DNA of 59,532 nt from Curtobacterium sp. VKM Ac-2922 (GTDB taxonomy: Bacteria; Actinomycetota; Actinomycetes; Actinomycetales; Microbacteriaceae), in NCBI RefSeq assembly GCF_022815645.1, contig NZ_JALGRO010000005.1, positions 189,199 through 248,730 of the forward strand, read 5' to 3'. Shown piece after piece: positions 1 through 8,167 of the stretch; position 1 is the first letter of the stretch, and each line of letters starts with the position of its first letter. Position numbers and translations under genes: made by a program. The notes under the pieces were generated by a model. That model searched no databases. It saw nothing but the letters and a program-made list of their open reading frames with translations, and was not told where the DNA came from.

Positions 1-36
<36 letters not shown>

Positions 37-125
37 CACCGGTTGGGTCGTCGGTCTGTCGACGGCCTGGAGGCTCGACCCGCCTCCGCCCCGCACCGCA
101 CGTCTCCCAGGAAGCCAGTTCCCCC

Positions 126-998
126 TTGCAGAAGCGCACCCTCTGGACCACCGTCGGCATCGCCGCTGCGGCCGTCGTCGCCGCCGGCGCGCTCGCCGTC
201 CCGCTGCTCGGGGGCACGAGCCCGTCGCCCGCCGCGCACCCGTCGGCCTCGGCATCCGCCACGGCTGCTACGCCCGCGGTGCCGTCCGTCAGCGCGCAGG
301 CCCTCGCCGCGCTGCCCGAGGCGCAGTACTCCGCCGTCGTCGCCGGGCTGATGCCCTTCGCGCAGACGGTCACGAGCGACACCGTCTTCCACCTGCGCGC
401 CGACGCCCCACTGTTCGGCTCGGACCGACACACCCCCGTCGCCCGGTTCGCCGCGACGGACTTCCTGCAGCAGCCGAGCACCGTCGTGGGGCTCCGCCGA
501 CAGGGAGCATGGGAGCTCGTCCTGACACCCGCGCGCCAGCAGCTGCCGTCTGCCGCGGGCTCGTCCGGGGCGGCCGCGCAGACCTCGGCGTGGGTACCGG
601 TCGCCGCGCTCGAGCCTGCCGCGACCCCGACGTCCCGCGTCGTCATCTCGACCAAGGACCAGCACGTGTCGATCGTGTCCGCCTCGGGCGCCGTGCAGCA
701 GTCGTTCTCGGCCGGGGTCGGCACCACGGACACCCCGACACCGACCGGCGTGACGGGCTACCTGGAGCAGCGCTACGTCGACGCGTCCCAGGGCACCGGC
801 GAGCACCCGATCCAGCTGACCTCACTGCACTCGAGTGTCGCGGACGAACCGTACGGCGGGCACGACGGCGGGCTGATCGGCATGCACTGGAACGCCGCCA
901 CCGCGGGGGCGATCTCGCACGGGTGCGTCCGGCTCGACGCCGATGCCGTCGCAGCGATCAACGCCCTGCCGCTCGGCACCCTGGTGACGGTCGAGTAG
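126..998 (+). CDS. Exported L,D-transpeptidase (YkuD domain)
   Basis: Predicted to make or remodel 3-3 peptidoglycan cross-links outside the membrane. The C-terminal YkuD catalytic block is clear: HWNAATAG near residue 254 followed by SHGCVRL with the nucleophile Cys267. Residues 7-32 form a hydrophobic signal or anchor, then comes an Ala/Ser/Pro linker (about 33-70), then a region about 90-175 that may be an SH3-like wall-binding module (inference). The start is TTG, with AGGAAG at 109-114 as ribosome binding site. The 290-residue length suits a one-catalytic-domain enzyme. The gene is transcribed away from the contig end and is followed by a strong hairpin at 1012-1047. Peptide substrate and regulation cannot be read from the sequence. 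Confidence 0.9.
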   Translation: MQKRTLWTTVGIAAAAVVAAGALAVPLLGGTSPSPAAHPSASASATAATPAVPSVSAQALAALPEAQYSAVVAGLMPFAQTVTSDTVFHLRADAPLFGSDRHTPVARFAATDFLQQPSTVVGLRRQGAWELVLTPARQQLPSAAGSSGAAAQTSAWVPVAALEPAATPTSRVVISTKDQHVSIVSASGAVQQSFSAGVGTTDTPTPTGVTGYLEQRYVDASQGTGEHPIQLTSLHSSVADEPYGGHDGGLIGMHWNAATAGAISHGCVRLDADAVAAINALPLGTLVTVE

Positions 999-1011
999 CT
1001 GCGGGTCGTCG

Positions 1012-1047
1012 CGGCGGTCTGGGCGACGCCCGCCGCCCAGACCGCCG
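1012..1047 (+). terminator. Hairpin terminator after the L,D-transpeptidase
   Basis: Arms 1012-1025 and 1034-1047 pair perfectly over 14 bp with the loop ACGCCCGC. There is no T-tract, which is usual in high-GC actinobacteria. It lies between two convergent genes and may stop both transcripts. Confidence 0.6.
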
Positions 1048-1113
1048 AGTCTCGGCTCCGCGGACAGTTCGCGCCGTCCGGGCGCCGCAGGATGTCCGGT
1101 GGGGCGAGACTCG
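1046..1113. repeat. Dispersed 59-bp repeat element, copy 1
   Basis: Bounded by CGAGTCTCG (1046-1054) and CGAGACTCG (1105-1113), 59 bp apart. The inside contains GCGGACAGTTCGCGCC and a matching TGTCCG, so both ends and interior can pair. The same unit with the same 59-bp period occurs at 40127-40194 and four times in tandem at 40478-40722. Here it sits between the 3' ends of two convergent genes, as REP-type elements often do. Confidence 0.75.
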
Positions 1114-1156
1114 GCGTGCGCAGGTGTGGGCGGCCGGGGGCGGTGGGCCAGGCGGG

Positions 1157-1945
1157 TCAGCGCTTGTGGGCGACCGCGAAGACGCGGCGGAAGGGGAACA
1201 CCGTGCCGTGTCGGCCTCGCGGGTACGCCCGGCGCAGCTGTTCGGCGTACGCGGCCTCGAACGCGCGGGTCAGCTCGCCGCTCGGCTCGGCCGCGTCGAG
1301 CGCAGCCAGTGCCGGGCGGAGTCCGGTGCCGCGGACCCACGTGAGGACCGGGTCCTCGCCGGGCAGCAGCTGCATGTACGTGGTCTCCCACGCGGTGGCC
1401 GCGAAGCCGTTGTCCTCGAACAGCTCGAGGTAGCCAGGAGCATCGAGCACGGGGTCGGCGCGCAGGACCCCGTCGAGCGCGGACGCCCACGGGCCCTCGG
1501 CGGCGACCGACCGCATCAGCGCATGTGACGGGGAGTCGAAGTTGCCCGGGACCTGCATCGCGAACCACGAGCCCTGGCGCATCGCGGCGAGCCACCCGGG
1601 CAGCAGCGACGTGTGTGACGGGACCCACTGCAGCGCGGCATTGGTGACCACGACGTCGTCCTCCGCGGTGGGAGACCAGTCCTCGATGGCACGGAGCTCG
1701 AACGACAGGTTCGGGTGCGTGGCGGCGAGGGCCGCAGCGTCCGACAACATCTCGCTCGAGGAGTCCATCCCGACCACGCGAGCCGACGGCCATCGCTCGG
1801 CCAGGGTGGCGGTGAGCGCCCCGGGACCGCAGCCCAGGTCGACGACGCGACCAGGGGCCTCCAGTCCGATCTGGGCGACCAGGTCGTGGAACGGGCGCGA
1901 CCGCTCGTCCTGGAACGCGGCGTACCGCGTCGGGTCCCAGCGCAC
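1157..1945 (-). CDS. SAM-dependent methyltransferase, trans-aconitate 2-methyltransferase-like
   Basis: A class I methyltransferase of 262 residues. It resembles Tam, which methylates trans-aconitate to relieve aconitase inhibition. SAM-binding motif I is VDLGCGPG at about residues 37-44, followed by an acidic strand end (VVGMD, about 60). The N-terminal WDPTRYAAFQDERSRPF is typical of Tam proteins, as is the LLPGEDPVLTWVRGT segment. The start is taken as GTG at 1945, because GGAG lies 8 nt upstream inside the end of the preceding HAD gene. The stop of that gene (1948) is 2 bp before this start, so the two are translationally coupled. Substrate assignment rests on family resemblance only. Confidence 0.85.
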   Translation of the reverse strand: MRWDPTRYAAFQDERSRPFHDLVAQIGLEAPGRVVDLGCGPGALTATLAERWPSARVVGMDSSSEMLSDAAALAATHPNLSFELRAIEDWSPTAEDDVVVTNAALQWVPSHTSLLPGWLAAMRQGSWFAMQVPGNFDSPSHALMRSVAAEGPWASALDGVLRADPVLDAPGYLELFEDNGFAATAWETTYMQLLPGEDPVLTWVRGTGLRPALAALDAAEPSGELTRAFEAAYAEQLRRAYPRGRHGTVFPFRRVFAVAHKR

Positions 1946-1947
1946 GG

Positions 1948-2745
1948 CTACATCTCCACTTCGATGGGTTCCGTGCGCACGAGCTCGTGCACGCCGGAGA
2001 TGACCTCGCTGGGACGGAACGGGTAGCGGTCGATCTCGGCCTGGTCGCTGATGCCCGTCATGACCAGGACGGTGTGCAGCCCGGCCTCGATGCCGGCCTG
2101 CACGTCGGTGTCCATCCGGTCGCCGATCATGCCCGTGTTCTCGGAGTGCGCCCCGATGCGGTTCATCGCCGAGCGGAACATCATCGGGTTCGGCTTGCCG
2201 ACCACGTAGGGCTGCTTGCCCGTGGCCTTCTCGATCATCGCGGCGATCGCCCCCGTGGCGGGCAGGACGCCCTCGGCGCTCGGACCCGTCGCGTCCGGGT
2301 TCGTGACGATGAAGCGGGCGCCGTCGCGGATCAGGCGGACGGCCTTGGTGATCGCCTCGAACGAGTAGTTGCGGGTCTCGCCGACGACGACGTAGTCGGG
2401 GGCCGTCTCGGTCATGATGAAGCCGGCCTCGTGCAGGGCCGTCGTCATGCCGGCCTCGCCGATCACGAACGCCGATCCGCCGGGCATCTGCGACTTGCAG
2501 AAGTCGGCCGTGGCCAGCGCGCTCGTCCAGATGCGGTCCTCGGGCACGTCGATGCCGGACCAGCGCAAGCGGGCGCTCAGGTCGCGCGGCGTGAAGATCG
2601 AGTTGTTGGTCAGGACCAGGAACTCGGTACCTTCGTCGAGCCACTGCTGGATGAGTTCCGGAGCGCCGGGGAGGGCCTGGTTCTCGTGCACGAGCACGCC
2701 GTCCATGTCCGTCAGCCAGCACTCGACCTCGTCGCGGGATGCCAT
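1948..2745 (-). CDS. HAD-superfamily IIA phosphatase (NagD-like)
   Basis: A cytosolic HAD hydrolase of 265 residues, probably dephosphorylating a small phosphorylated metabolite. Motif I is DMDG with Asp13 and Asp15. Motif II threonine lies in LTNNS (about 46-50), and the C-terminal GDRMDTDV block (about 206-213) supplies the motif IV aspartates. The IIA cap sits between them, as in NagD and 4-nitrophenylphosphatase-like enzymes. The ATG at 2745 is preceded by a -10 hexamer TAGTCT exactly 6 nt upstream, so the mRNA is probably leaderless. It is first in a two-gene operon with the methyltransferase. Substrate is not predictable. Confidence 0.88.
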   Translation of the reverse strand: MASRDEVECWLTDMDGVLVHENQALPGAPELIQQWLDEGTEFLVLTNNSIFTPRDLSARLRWSGIDVPEDRIWTSALATADFCKSQMPGGSAFVIGEAGMTTALHEAGFIMTETAPDYVVVGETRNYSFEAITKAVRLIRDGARFIVTNPDATGPSAEGVLPATGAIAAMIEKATGKQPYVVGKPNPMMFRSAMNRIGAHSENTGMIGDRMDTDVQAGIEAGLHTVLVMTGISDQAEIDRYPFRPSEVISGVHELVRTEPIEVEM

Positions 2746-2751
2746 GCGGTC

Positions 2752-2757
2752 AGACTA
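2752..2757 (-). promoter_or_regulatory. -10 hexamer TAGTCT, leaderless start
   Basis: On the minus strand TAGTCT is followed by 6 nt and then the ATG of the HAD gene. This spacing puts the transcription start on or beside the start codon. No Shine-Dalgarno sequence is present. Confidence 0.55.
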
Positions 2758-2837
2758 GTCGGCGCGCCTCGGGGCACCCGGGAACACCGAGCACCGGTAG
2801 GGTTTTTGCGGGACACGTACCGGAAGCAGGAGGCCCC

Positions 2838-3512
2838 GTGCTCGTCGAACCGAACACCGCCGACGATGCGGCCGTGGCGGTTGCCGCTACTGGCGCCGCG
2901 CCCCGACGCCGGGGACGGCCCAACTCGCTCTCGCGCGAGCAGGTGATCGAGGCAGCGACCACGATCGCCAACGAGGACGGGCTCGACCGCCTGTCCTTCC
3001 GCGCGCTCGGCATGCGACTCGGCGTCGCACCGATGACCGTGCACCGGACGATCGGCGGCCTGGACGACCTGCACGCCGAGCTCGTGCGCAAGACCGTCGA
3101 CGAGTTCACCGCCACCTTCGTGTGGCCCACCGACTGGCAGGACGTCGTCCGGACCTTCGCGAGGACCTTCCGCGACCTGATGGTCACCCACCCGCTCGTG
3201 CTCGAGTCACACAGCCAGCGCGCGCCGCTCGTGTCGTCGGAGTCCGACGCGGTGGTCGCCAAGGTCGTCGGGGCACTGCGCGACGGCGGGCTCGACGACG
3301 TCGAGGCGATGTACACGTTCTTCGTCGTGTACGACTTCGTGGTCGGGCACGCCGGCGTGCTGGTCGGCCGTGGGGACTCCGAGGCCGGGCGGCCCGAGCG
3401 GCACGCGCTGGTGGGGGAGATCCTCGGCACGCACTCGTACGACACCCGGTTCGAGCTGGGGCTGGACATCCTGCTGGCGGGCATCGAGGCACGGCTGCCG
3501 CAGGCCTCCTGA
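2838..3512 (+). CDS. TetR-family transcriptional regulator
   Basis: A regulator of 224 residues. The N-terminal helix-turn-helix is at about residues 25-70 (GRPNSLSREQVIEAA then LGMRLGVAPMTVHRTI), preceded by a basic RRRGRP stretch. The rest is the helical ligand-binding and dimer domain with FARTFRDLMVTHPLV, common in the TetR_C group that includes TetR and related drug sensors. The start chosen is GTG 2838 because GCAGGAGG ends 5 nt upstream. A longer frame reaches 2739 but would run into the divergent HAD gene. The target may be the divergent HAD/methyltransferase operon (inference). The effector is unknown. Confidence 0.88.
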   Translation: MLVEPNTADDAAVAVAATGAAPRRRGRPNSLSREQVIEAATTIANEDGLDRLSFRALGMRLGVAPMTVHRTIGGLDDLHAELVRKTVDEFTATFVWPTDWQDVVRTFARTFRDLMVTHPLVLESHSQRAPLVSSESDAVVAKVVGALRDGGLDDVEAMYTFFVVYDFVVGHAGVLVGRGDSEAGRPERHALVGEILGTHSYDTRFELGLDILLAGIEARLPQAS

Positions 3513-3629
3513 CGTGGCGGTGGGTGTGGTCGTGCTCGGAGGCGCTGACCTGACCTCGATGACACCGTTCGGTTGACCTTCTGTCCGACCGTCTGGCAGA
3601 GTGTGGAACATCACACGTCAGGAGGAGCG

Positions 3630-3914
3630 ATGCGGCAGCGAACGGGGCGGCAGACCGAGGTCGTGGTCGCCGGCGGGGTGCTCGGGTTCGTGGCCGGGGT
3701 CGTCGTGGACCTGGCGCTCGTGGCGTGGGCGTTCAGCGCAGCGTTCCGCGGCGATCCGCTCGTGCGGCTCGGCACGATGCTCCGGACGATCGAGGGGCAC
3801 GGCTCGGTCACGGTGGTGAGCGGCGCGGGCATGGTCCTGGCACCGCTCGTCGTCGGGGTGATCGGAGCGCTCGCCGGCTTCCTGCTCAGCGGCAGGCCGA
3901 GGGCGTCACCGTGA
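3630..3914 (+). CDS. Small two-helix membrane protein, unknown
   Basis: A protein of 94 residues with two long hydrophobic segments, at about residues 10-35 (VVVAGGVLGFVAGVVVDLAL) and 65-90, separated by a polar loop containing GDPLVRLGTMLRTIEGHG. I do not recognise a family. The start ATG 3630 has a strong GGAGGAG Shine-Dalgarno site at 3621-3627. The in-frame upstream extension to 3573 is not needed. It lies between the TetR gene and the TrmH-type gene with no sign of coupling. It is probably a real gene, given the ribosome site and coding-like third positions. Confidence 0.65.
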   Translation: MRQRTGRQTEVVVAGGVLGFVAGVVVDLALVAWAFSAAFRGDPLVRLGTMLRTIEGHGSVTVVSGAGMVLAPLVVGVIGALAGFLLSGRPRASP

Positions 3915-3920
3915 GCGCCC

Positions 3921-3926
3921 TACGCT
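3921..3926 (+). promoter_or_regulatory. -10 hexamer TACGCT, leaderless start
   Basis: TACGCT is followed by exactly 6 nt and then the GTG at 3933. It overlaps the end of the small membrane protein gene region. No ribosome binding site is present, which fits leaderless translation. Confidence 0.5.
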
Positions 3927-3932
3927 GGACCG

Positions 3933-4622
3933 GTGACCGACCAGCCCCAGCCGTCGCAGCCGTCGCCGCCGGCACAACCGTCGCTGCCCGAGCCCTCGCA
4001 CGAGCGCACGACGAACGGCGTCGGACCGCACCCCCGGCCCTGGCCCGACGATGCCCGACTCGACACCGAGTTGCTCGAGCACGGCGACACCCGCAACGTG
4101 CTGGACCACTACCGGTACTGGTCGATGGAGGCCATCGTCGCCGACCTCGACACCCGCCGGCACGGGTTCGACGTGGCGATCGAGAACTGGCAGCACGACC
4201 TGAACATCGGTTCGATCGTCCGCAGCGCCAACGCGTTCCTGGCCGGCACCGTGCACATCATCGGGCGCCGGCGCTGGAACCGCCGCGGAGCGATGGTCAC
4301 CGACCGCTACCAGCACGTGCGGAACCACCCCGACGTCGACGCGTTCCTGCAGGCCATGCGTGACGAGGGCCGTCCGGTCATCGCGATCGACAACACCCCG
4401 GGTGCGACGATGCTCGAGTCGACCGAGCTGCCCGAGCGCTGCGTGTTCCTGTTCGGACAAGAGGGGCCGGGCCTGACCGACGAAGCCGTCGCCGGCGCGG
4501 ACGCGCACCTGGAGATCGCGCAGTACGGGTCGACGCGCAGCATCAACGCCTCGGCTGCCGCTGCGATCGTGATGCACAGCTGGATCGTCCAGCACGCAGC
4601 GCCCCCGCCTCCGTCGTCGTGA
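3933..4622 (+). CDS. TrmH-family (SPOUT) RNA 2'-O-methyltransferase
   Basis: Predicted to methylate a ribose 2'-OH in tRNA or rRNA using SAM. All three SPOUT motifs are present in its 229 residues: NIGSIVRSANAF (motif 1, about 90-101), LFGQEGPGL (motif 2, about 174-182) and SINASAAAAIVMH (motif 3, about 201-213). The N-terminal 30 residues are low-complexity Pro/Gln/Ser. No separate substrate-binding extension is seen, so the specific RNA position is unclear. Start GTG 3933 is leaderless-type. A GAGCC microsatellite follows the stop codon. Confidence 0.9.
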   Translation: MTDQPQPSQPSPPAQPSLPEPSHERTTNGVGPHPRPWPDDARLDTELLEHGDTRNVLDHYRYWSMEAIVADLDTRRHGFDVAIENWQHDLNIGSIVRSANAFLAGTVHIIGRRRWNRRGAMVTDRYQHVRNHPDVDAFLQAMRDEGRPVIAIDNTPGATMLESTELPERCVFLFGQEGPGLTDEAVAGADAHLEIAQYGSTRSINASAAAAIVMHSWIVQHAAPPPPSS

Positions 4623-4641
4623 GCCGAGCCGACCCGAGCGT

Positions 4642-4674
4642 GAGCCGAGCCGAGCCGAGCCGAGCCGAGCCGAG
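4642..4674. repeat. GAGCC pentanucleotide tandem repeat
   Basis: Six perfect GAGCC units plus GAG follow the stop of the TrmH-type gene, with degenerate units on both sides (4623-4690). They fill the 100-bp gap between two convergent genes. Such tracts vary by slippage. Confidence 0.85.
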
Positions 4675-4722
4675 AGTGAGCCGGGCTGACGCACCGGGGC
4701 CGAGCCGGGCCTCCAGGCCGCG

Positions 4723-5730
4723 TCAGCGCGTGGCGGTCGTGCGCCGCGCGACCAGCCGCGGCTCGACCAGGTACTCCTGCGCGACCACGGACGGGTCCGC
4801 GATCCGCGCGAGCAGTCGCTCGCCCGCCCCACGGCCGATCTCCACCGACCGGTCGTCGATGCTCGTCAGGCCCACGTAGCGCGTCGCTGCCACCGGGGTG
4901 TCGTCGTAGCCGATGACGGAGACGTCCTCGGGAACGCGCAGCCCGCGCTCGGTCAATGCGGACATGGCGCCCAGTGCCATCACGTCGTTCGCTGCGAACA
5001 GCGCGGTGACGTCCGGGTGCTCCTGGAACAGGGTGCGTGCAGCGTGCAGGCCCGCGTCCTCCGTCAGCTCGCCCGGGAGGATCGTGGTCACGACCGTCGC
5101 GTCGGTCCCGCTGTCCGCCACGCCGGCCTCGAACCCCGCGCGACGTTCCAGGGACGCGGCCGAGCCCGCCCCGACGAAGCCGAGCGTGCGGTGGCCCAGG
5201 CTCAGCAGGTGGTCGGCGGCCATGCGGCCTCCGGCACGGTCGTCGTTCGCGACGGTGTCGGCGCGGGGGATCGACACGCGGCCGCCGGCGATGACGAGCG
5301 GCATGGACGCGGGGATCGCCAGGTCGGTGTCGGGCTCGCCAGCGATGACGATGCCCTCGACGCGCATCGACAGGAAGCCCTCGACGGGTGAGGCGTCGAG
5401 CCCCGTGTTGAGGAACCGGTCGGCCACGACGAGCCGGTGCCCCTGGTCCTGCAGCGACTCGCGCAGGCCCGTCAGCAGGTCGACGAACCACTGGTTGCGG
5501 AAGTCGTCGAGCACCACGCCGATCGTGCGACTGCGGGTGCCGGCGAGCGAGACGGCCGCGGTCGAGGGGCGGTAGTCGAGCTCTTGGATGGCCTGCAGCA
5601 CTGCGGCCCGGCGTTGCTCGCTCACCCGGGGGGAGCGCTGCAGCACGAGGGACACGAGCGACTTCGACACCCCCGCGCGGGCAGCGACGTCGTAGATCGT
5701 CGCGGGTTTCGCGTCAGGCATCGTCGGCAT
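4723..5730 (-). CDS. LacI-family transcriptional regulator
   Basis: A repressor of 335 residues. The N-terminal LacI helix-turn-helix is ATIYDVAARAGVSKSLVSLV (about residues 10-29), followed by a hinge helix region near YRPSTAAVSL. The periplasmic-binding-like sensor domain runs from about 65 to the end (TIGVVLDDFRNQWF, GYDDTPVAATRYVGLTSID). Two ATGs lie three codons apart, and GGAGG is 3 nt before the first and 12 nt before the second, so the exact start is uncertain. No sugar transport or catabolic gene is adjacent, so this is an orphan regulator here. The ligand is unknown. Confidence 0.92.
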   Translation of the reverse strand: MPTMPDAKPATIYDVAARAGVSKSLVSLVLQRSPRVSEQRRAAVLQAIQELDYRPSTAAVSLAGTRSRTIGVVLDDFRNQWFVDLLTGLRESLQDQGHRLVVADRFLNTGLDASPVEGFLSMRVEGIVIAGEPDTDLAIPASMPLVIAGGRVSIPRADTVANDDRAGGRMAADHLLSLGHRTLGFVGAGSAASLERRAGFEAGVADSGTDATVVTTILPGELTEDAGLHAARTLFQEHPDVTALFAANDVMALGAMSALTERGLRVPEDVSVIGYDDTPVAATRYVGLTSIDDRSVEIGRGAGERLLARIADPSVVAQEYLVEPRLVARRTTATR

Positions 5731-5826
5731 CGACCTCCAGCTCGTCCCTCGATGCTATCGGTGCCTCGCTGGAGTCTTCGTGAGGGAGCGTCGCGTCCCG
5801 CGCGCACGCTCGCGCCGCGCGGCTTC

Positions 5827-5886
5827 GCACCCCGTTGCAGACATCGCGCCCCGCGGGAACGGAGCGCGATGTTCGCCACGGGGTGC
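5827..5886. terminator. Nested double hairpin between YhgE and LacI genes
   Basis: Outer arms GCACCCCGT (5827-5835) and ACGGGGTGC (5878-5886) enclose inner arms ACATCGCGC (5841-5849) and GCGCGATGT (5864-5872). It lies downstream of the YhgE gene in the direction of its transcription and could end that operon. The flanking 5780-5932 is otherwise very GC-rich with short GC repeats. Confidence 0.5.
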
Positions 5887-5932
5887 GATCCGCGGATCGC
5901 GAGCGGAGCGCGGCGGAGCGCGGCCGCGCGCG

Positions 5933-8167
5933 CTACCCGATCAGGCTCGGGCGCAGGTCGCGCAGCGTGCGGGCGCGGCCCTGACGGGAGGCCACCACGA
6001 AGCTGACCAGCAGCGCGCCGAGCATCCAGCACGCCAGCACGCCAGCGTCCGACCACGCGGCGCCCATCGACCCGCCGTACATCGTCTGCCGGAGCGCATC
6101 GACGGAGTACGTCATCGGCAGGGCGAAGTGCAGCGCTGCCAACGGCCCGGGCAGCGTCTGCCAGGGGAAGGTGCCACCCGCCGTGACGAGCTGCACGAGC
6201 ATGAGCACCAGGCCGAGGAACTGTCCGACCGACCCGAGCAGCACGTTGAGCGCCATCAGGATCGCCGCGAACGTCGCCGAGGCCAGCACCATCACGCCGA
6301 TCGTCGCGACGGGCAGCTGCACACCCAGGTCGAGGGCGAACCGCACGATGAAGAACAGCGCCACCATCTGCACGATCCCGAGCACCACGGGCGTGAGCCA
6401 CCCGCCCAGGACGATCGACAGCGGCTTCCGCACGGCGGTGATCGCCCGCTTCGAGATCGGCTTGAGGATGAGGAACAGCGCGTACATGCCGATCCAGGCT
6501 GCCAGCGAGATGAAGAACGGTGCCAGGCCGGCGCCGTAGTTGTCCGCCGCCGCGACGTTGTCGTCGCCGACCTTGACCGGGTCGGAGATCACCGACGCCT
6601 GGTCGTTGCGCTGCGATGCCGTCGATGCGGGGATCTTCGTGCGGCCCTGGTCGAGCTGGTCGGCGAGCTTCGTGGAGCCGTCCTTCAGCGTGTGCAGCCC
6701 GGACGCCAGCGAGTCGGCACCCGAGGACGCCGTCGTGGCTCCGGTCGACAACTGCGCCGCCCCGTCGGACAGCTTCGGTGCGGCAGCGGCCAGCTTGGAC
6801 GTGCCGGCTGCGACCTGCGACGCACCGCTCGACAGCGTGGACGCCCCCGAGGCCGCCGACGCGATCCCGTTCGACAGCTTCGGTGCAGCGCCCGCGAGCT
6901 CGTCGGTCCCGGCGACGAGCCGGTCGGAGCCGTCAGACAGCTGCTGGATGCCGGACGTCAGTTGCGGGGCCTTGGTGGCGAGCTGCGATGCGCCGGCGGC
7001 GACCTGCGCGCTGGCGCCCCGCAACGAGCTGAGCCCGTTCGAGACCTGTGTCGCGCCCGTGCCCAGCTGGGCACTCGATGCCTGCAGGGTGTCGAGTGAA
7101 GCGAGCAGCTGGGTCTTCTGCGCCGGTGTCAGAACGGTCGACGTCTCGACGACCGGCTTCAGGCTCGAGACCAGCGTCGGCGACTCTGCAGCGAGCTGCT
7201 GGACACCGGCGATGAGCGGCGCGGCTCCGTCAGCCAGGTCCGCGTTCCCCGTGGCCACGGCGGCCGCCCCGGTGGCGAGCTCCTGGGACTGCGCTGGCAG
7301 GGTCGCCGTCTCGTCGCGGGCGTCGTGCAGGCCGCTCTGCAGTTGCTTCGCGCCACCGTTGAGCTGCGCCGTCTGCGCCGGCAACGCCGCCGTCTGGTCG
7401 GCCGCGGACTGCAACCCGCTCGACAACGACGACGCCCCGGAAGCGACCTGCTGCGCCCCGTTGTTCAGCTTCGTGGTCTGCGCCGGCAGCGACGCCGTAC
7501 CCGACGCCAGCGACGCCGCGCCCGAGGCGAGGGCCGCGTTGCCGGACGCCAGCTGGTCCGCTCCCGACGACGCCGAGGCTGCGCCGGACGCCAGCTGCCC
7601 AGCACCGTCGACCGCGTCGCCCAGACTGTCGCGCACGTCGGCCAGCCCGACCAGCAGGGTCTTGGCGGCCTGCTTGCCGACCTGCTCGGCGACGGCGGTG
7701 CGCATGGTCTTGCCCGCCTGCTCGGCGATGGTCGATGCCAGGTACGAGTTGGTGTCGGCCGTGGTCATCACGAGTTCGGCGCGCTTCGGGTCGTCCGACT
7801 GCGCGGACACCAGCGACTCCGAGAAGTCGTGCGGGATCGTCACGACGAAGTCGTACGTGCCGTTGCGCACCCCGGAGCGGGCGTCCGCCGCGGTGGTCTC
7901 CTTCCACGCGAAGTCGGCACCGTCGATCGCACGGTCTGCGACGTCGGTGCCGTAGTCCACGCGCTTGCCGTCGAGGGTCGCGCCGGCGTCCTGGTTGACG
8001 ATCGCCGCGGGCACCTTGTCGAGCGCCGCGTACGGGTCGCGGTTGGCCCACAGGTACGCGCCGCCGTACAGCAGCGGCACGATCATCAGGGCGAGGAACG
8101 CCAGCCGGGCGAGCGGGGTGGCGGTGAGGCGCGCGAGTTCGGCGCGGACGAGCGAGGTGGTGGTCAC
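5933..8167 (-). CDS. YhgE/Pip-domain membrane protein
   Basis: A large membrane protein of 744 residues, of the YhgE/Pip type related to ABC-2 permeases and ESX-associated proteins. There is one N-terminal membrane segment (about 15-35), a long extracellular region, then five or six C-terminal membrane segments (about 530-730). The external region carries dozens of short repeats of the form LxxGAxxLxxGxxxL (about 195-500), typical of the family and probably a long coiled or helical stalk. Its GTG start overlaps the stop of the ABC-like gene in a GTGA junction, so translation is coupled. The family is implicated in phage infection protein (Pip) and type VII secretion roles. Here the partner is the degenerate ATPase-like protein, suggesting an export or efflux complex (inference). 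Confidence 0.9.
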   Translation of the reverse strand: MTTTSLVRAELARLTATPLARLAFLALMIVPLLYGGAYLWANRDPYAALDKVPAAIVNQDAGATLDGKRVDYGTDVADRAIDGADFAWKETTAADARSGVRNGTYDFVVTIPHDFSESLVSAQSDDPKRAELVMTTADTNSYLASTIAEQAGKTMRTAVAEQVGKQAAKTLLVGLADVRDSLGDAVDGAGQLASGAASASSGADQLASGNAALASGAASLASGTASLPAQTTKLNNGAQQVASGASSLSSGLQSAADQTAALPAQTAQLNGGAKQLQSGLHDARDETATLPAQSQELATGAAAVATGNADLADGAAPLIAGVQQLAAESPTLVSSLKPVVETSTVLTPAQKTQLLASLDTLQASSAQLGTGATQVSNGLSSLRGASAQVAAGASQLATKAPQLTSGIQQLSDGSDRLVAGTDELAGAAPKLSNGIASAASGASTLSSGASQVAAGTSKLAAAAPKLSDGAAQLSTGATTASSGADSLASGLHTLKDGSTKLADQLDQGRTKIPASTASQRNDQASVISDPVKVGDDNVAAADNYGAGLAPFFISLAAWIGMYALFLILKPISKRAITAVRKPLSIVLGGWLTPVVLGIVQMVALFFIVRFALDLGVQLPVATIGVMVLASATFAAILMALNVLLGSVGQFLGLVLMLVQLVTAGGTFPWQTLPGPLAALHFALPMTYSVDALRQTMYGGSMGAAWSDAGVLACWMLGALLVSFVVASRQGRARTLRDLRPSLIG

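Noticed and set aside
43..351. A plus-strand frame from the contig edge
   Set aside because: Arg/Pro/Ser-rich shadow of the L,D-transpeptidase gene beginning in artefactual sequence.
1157..2722. One long protein covering methyltransferase and HAD region
   Set aside because: The upstream half is a shifted-frame shadow of the HAD gene. A GTG with GGAG at 1945 starts the true methyltransferase.
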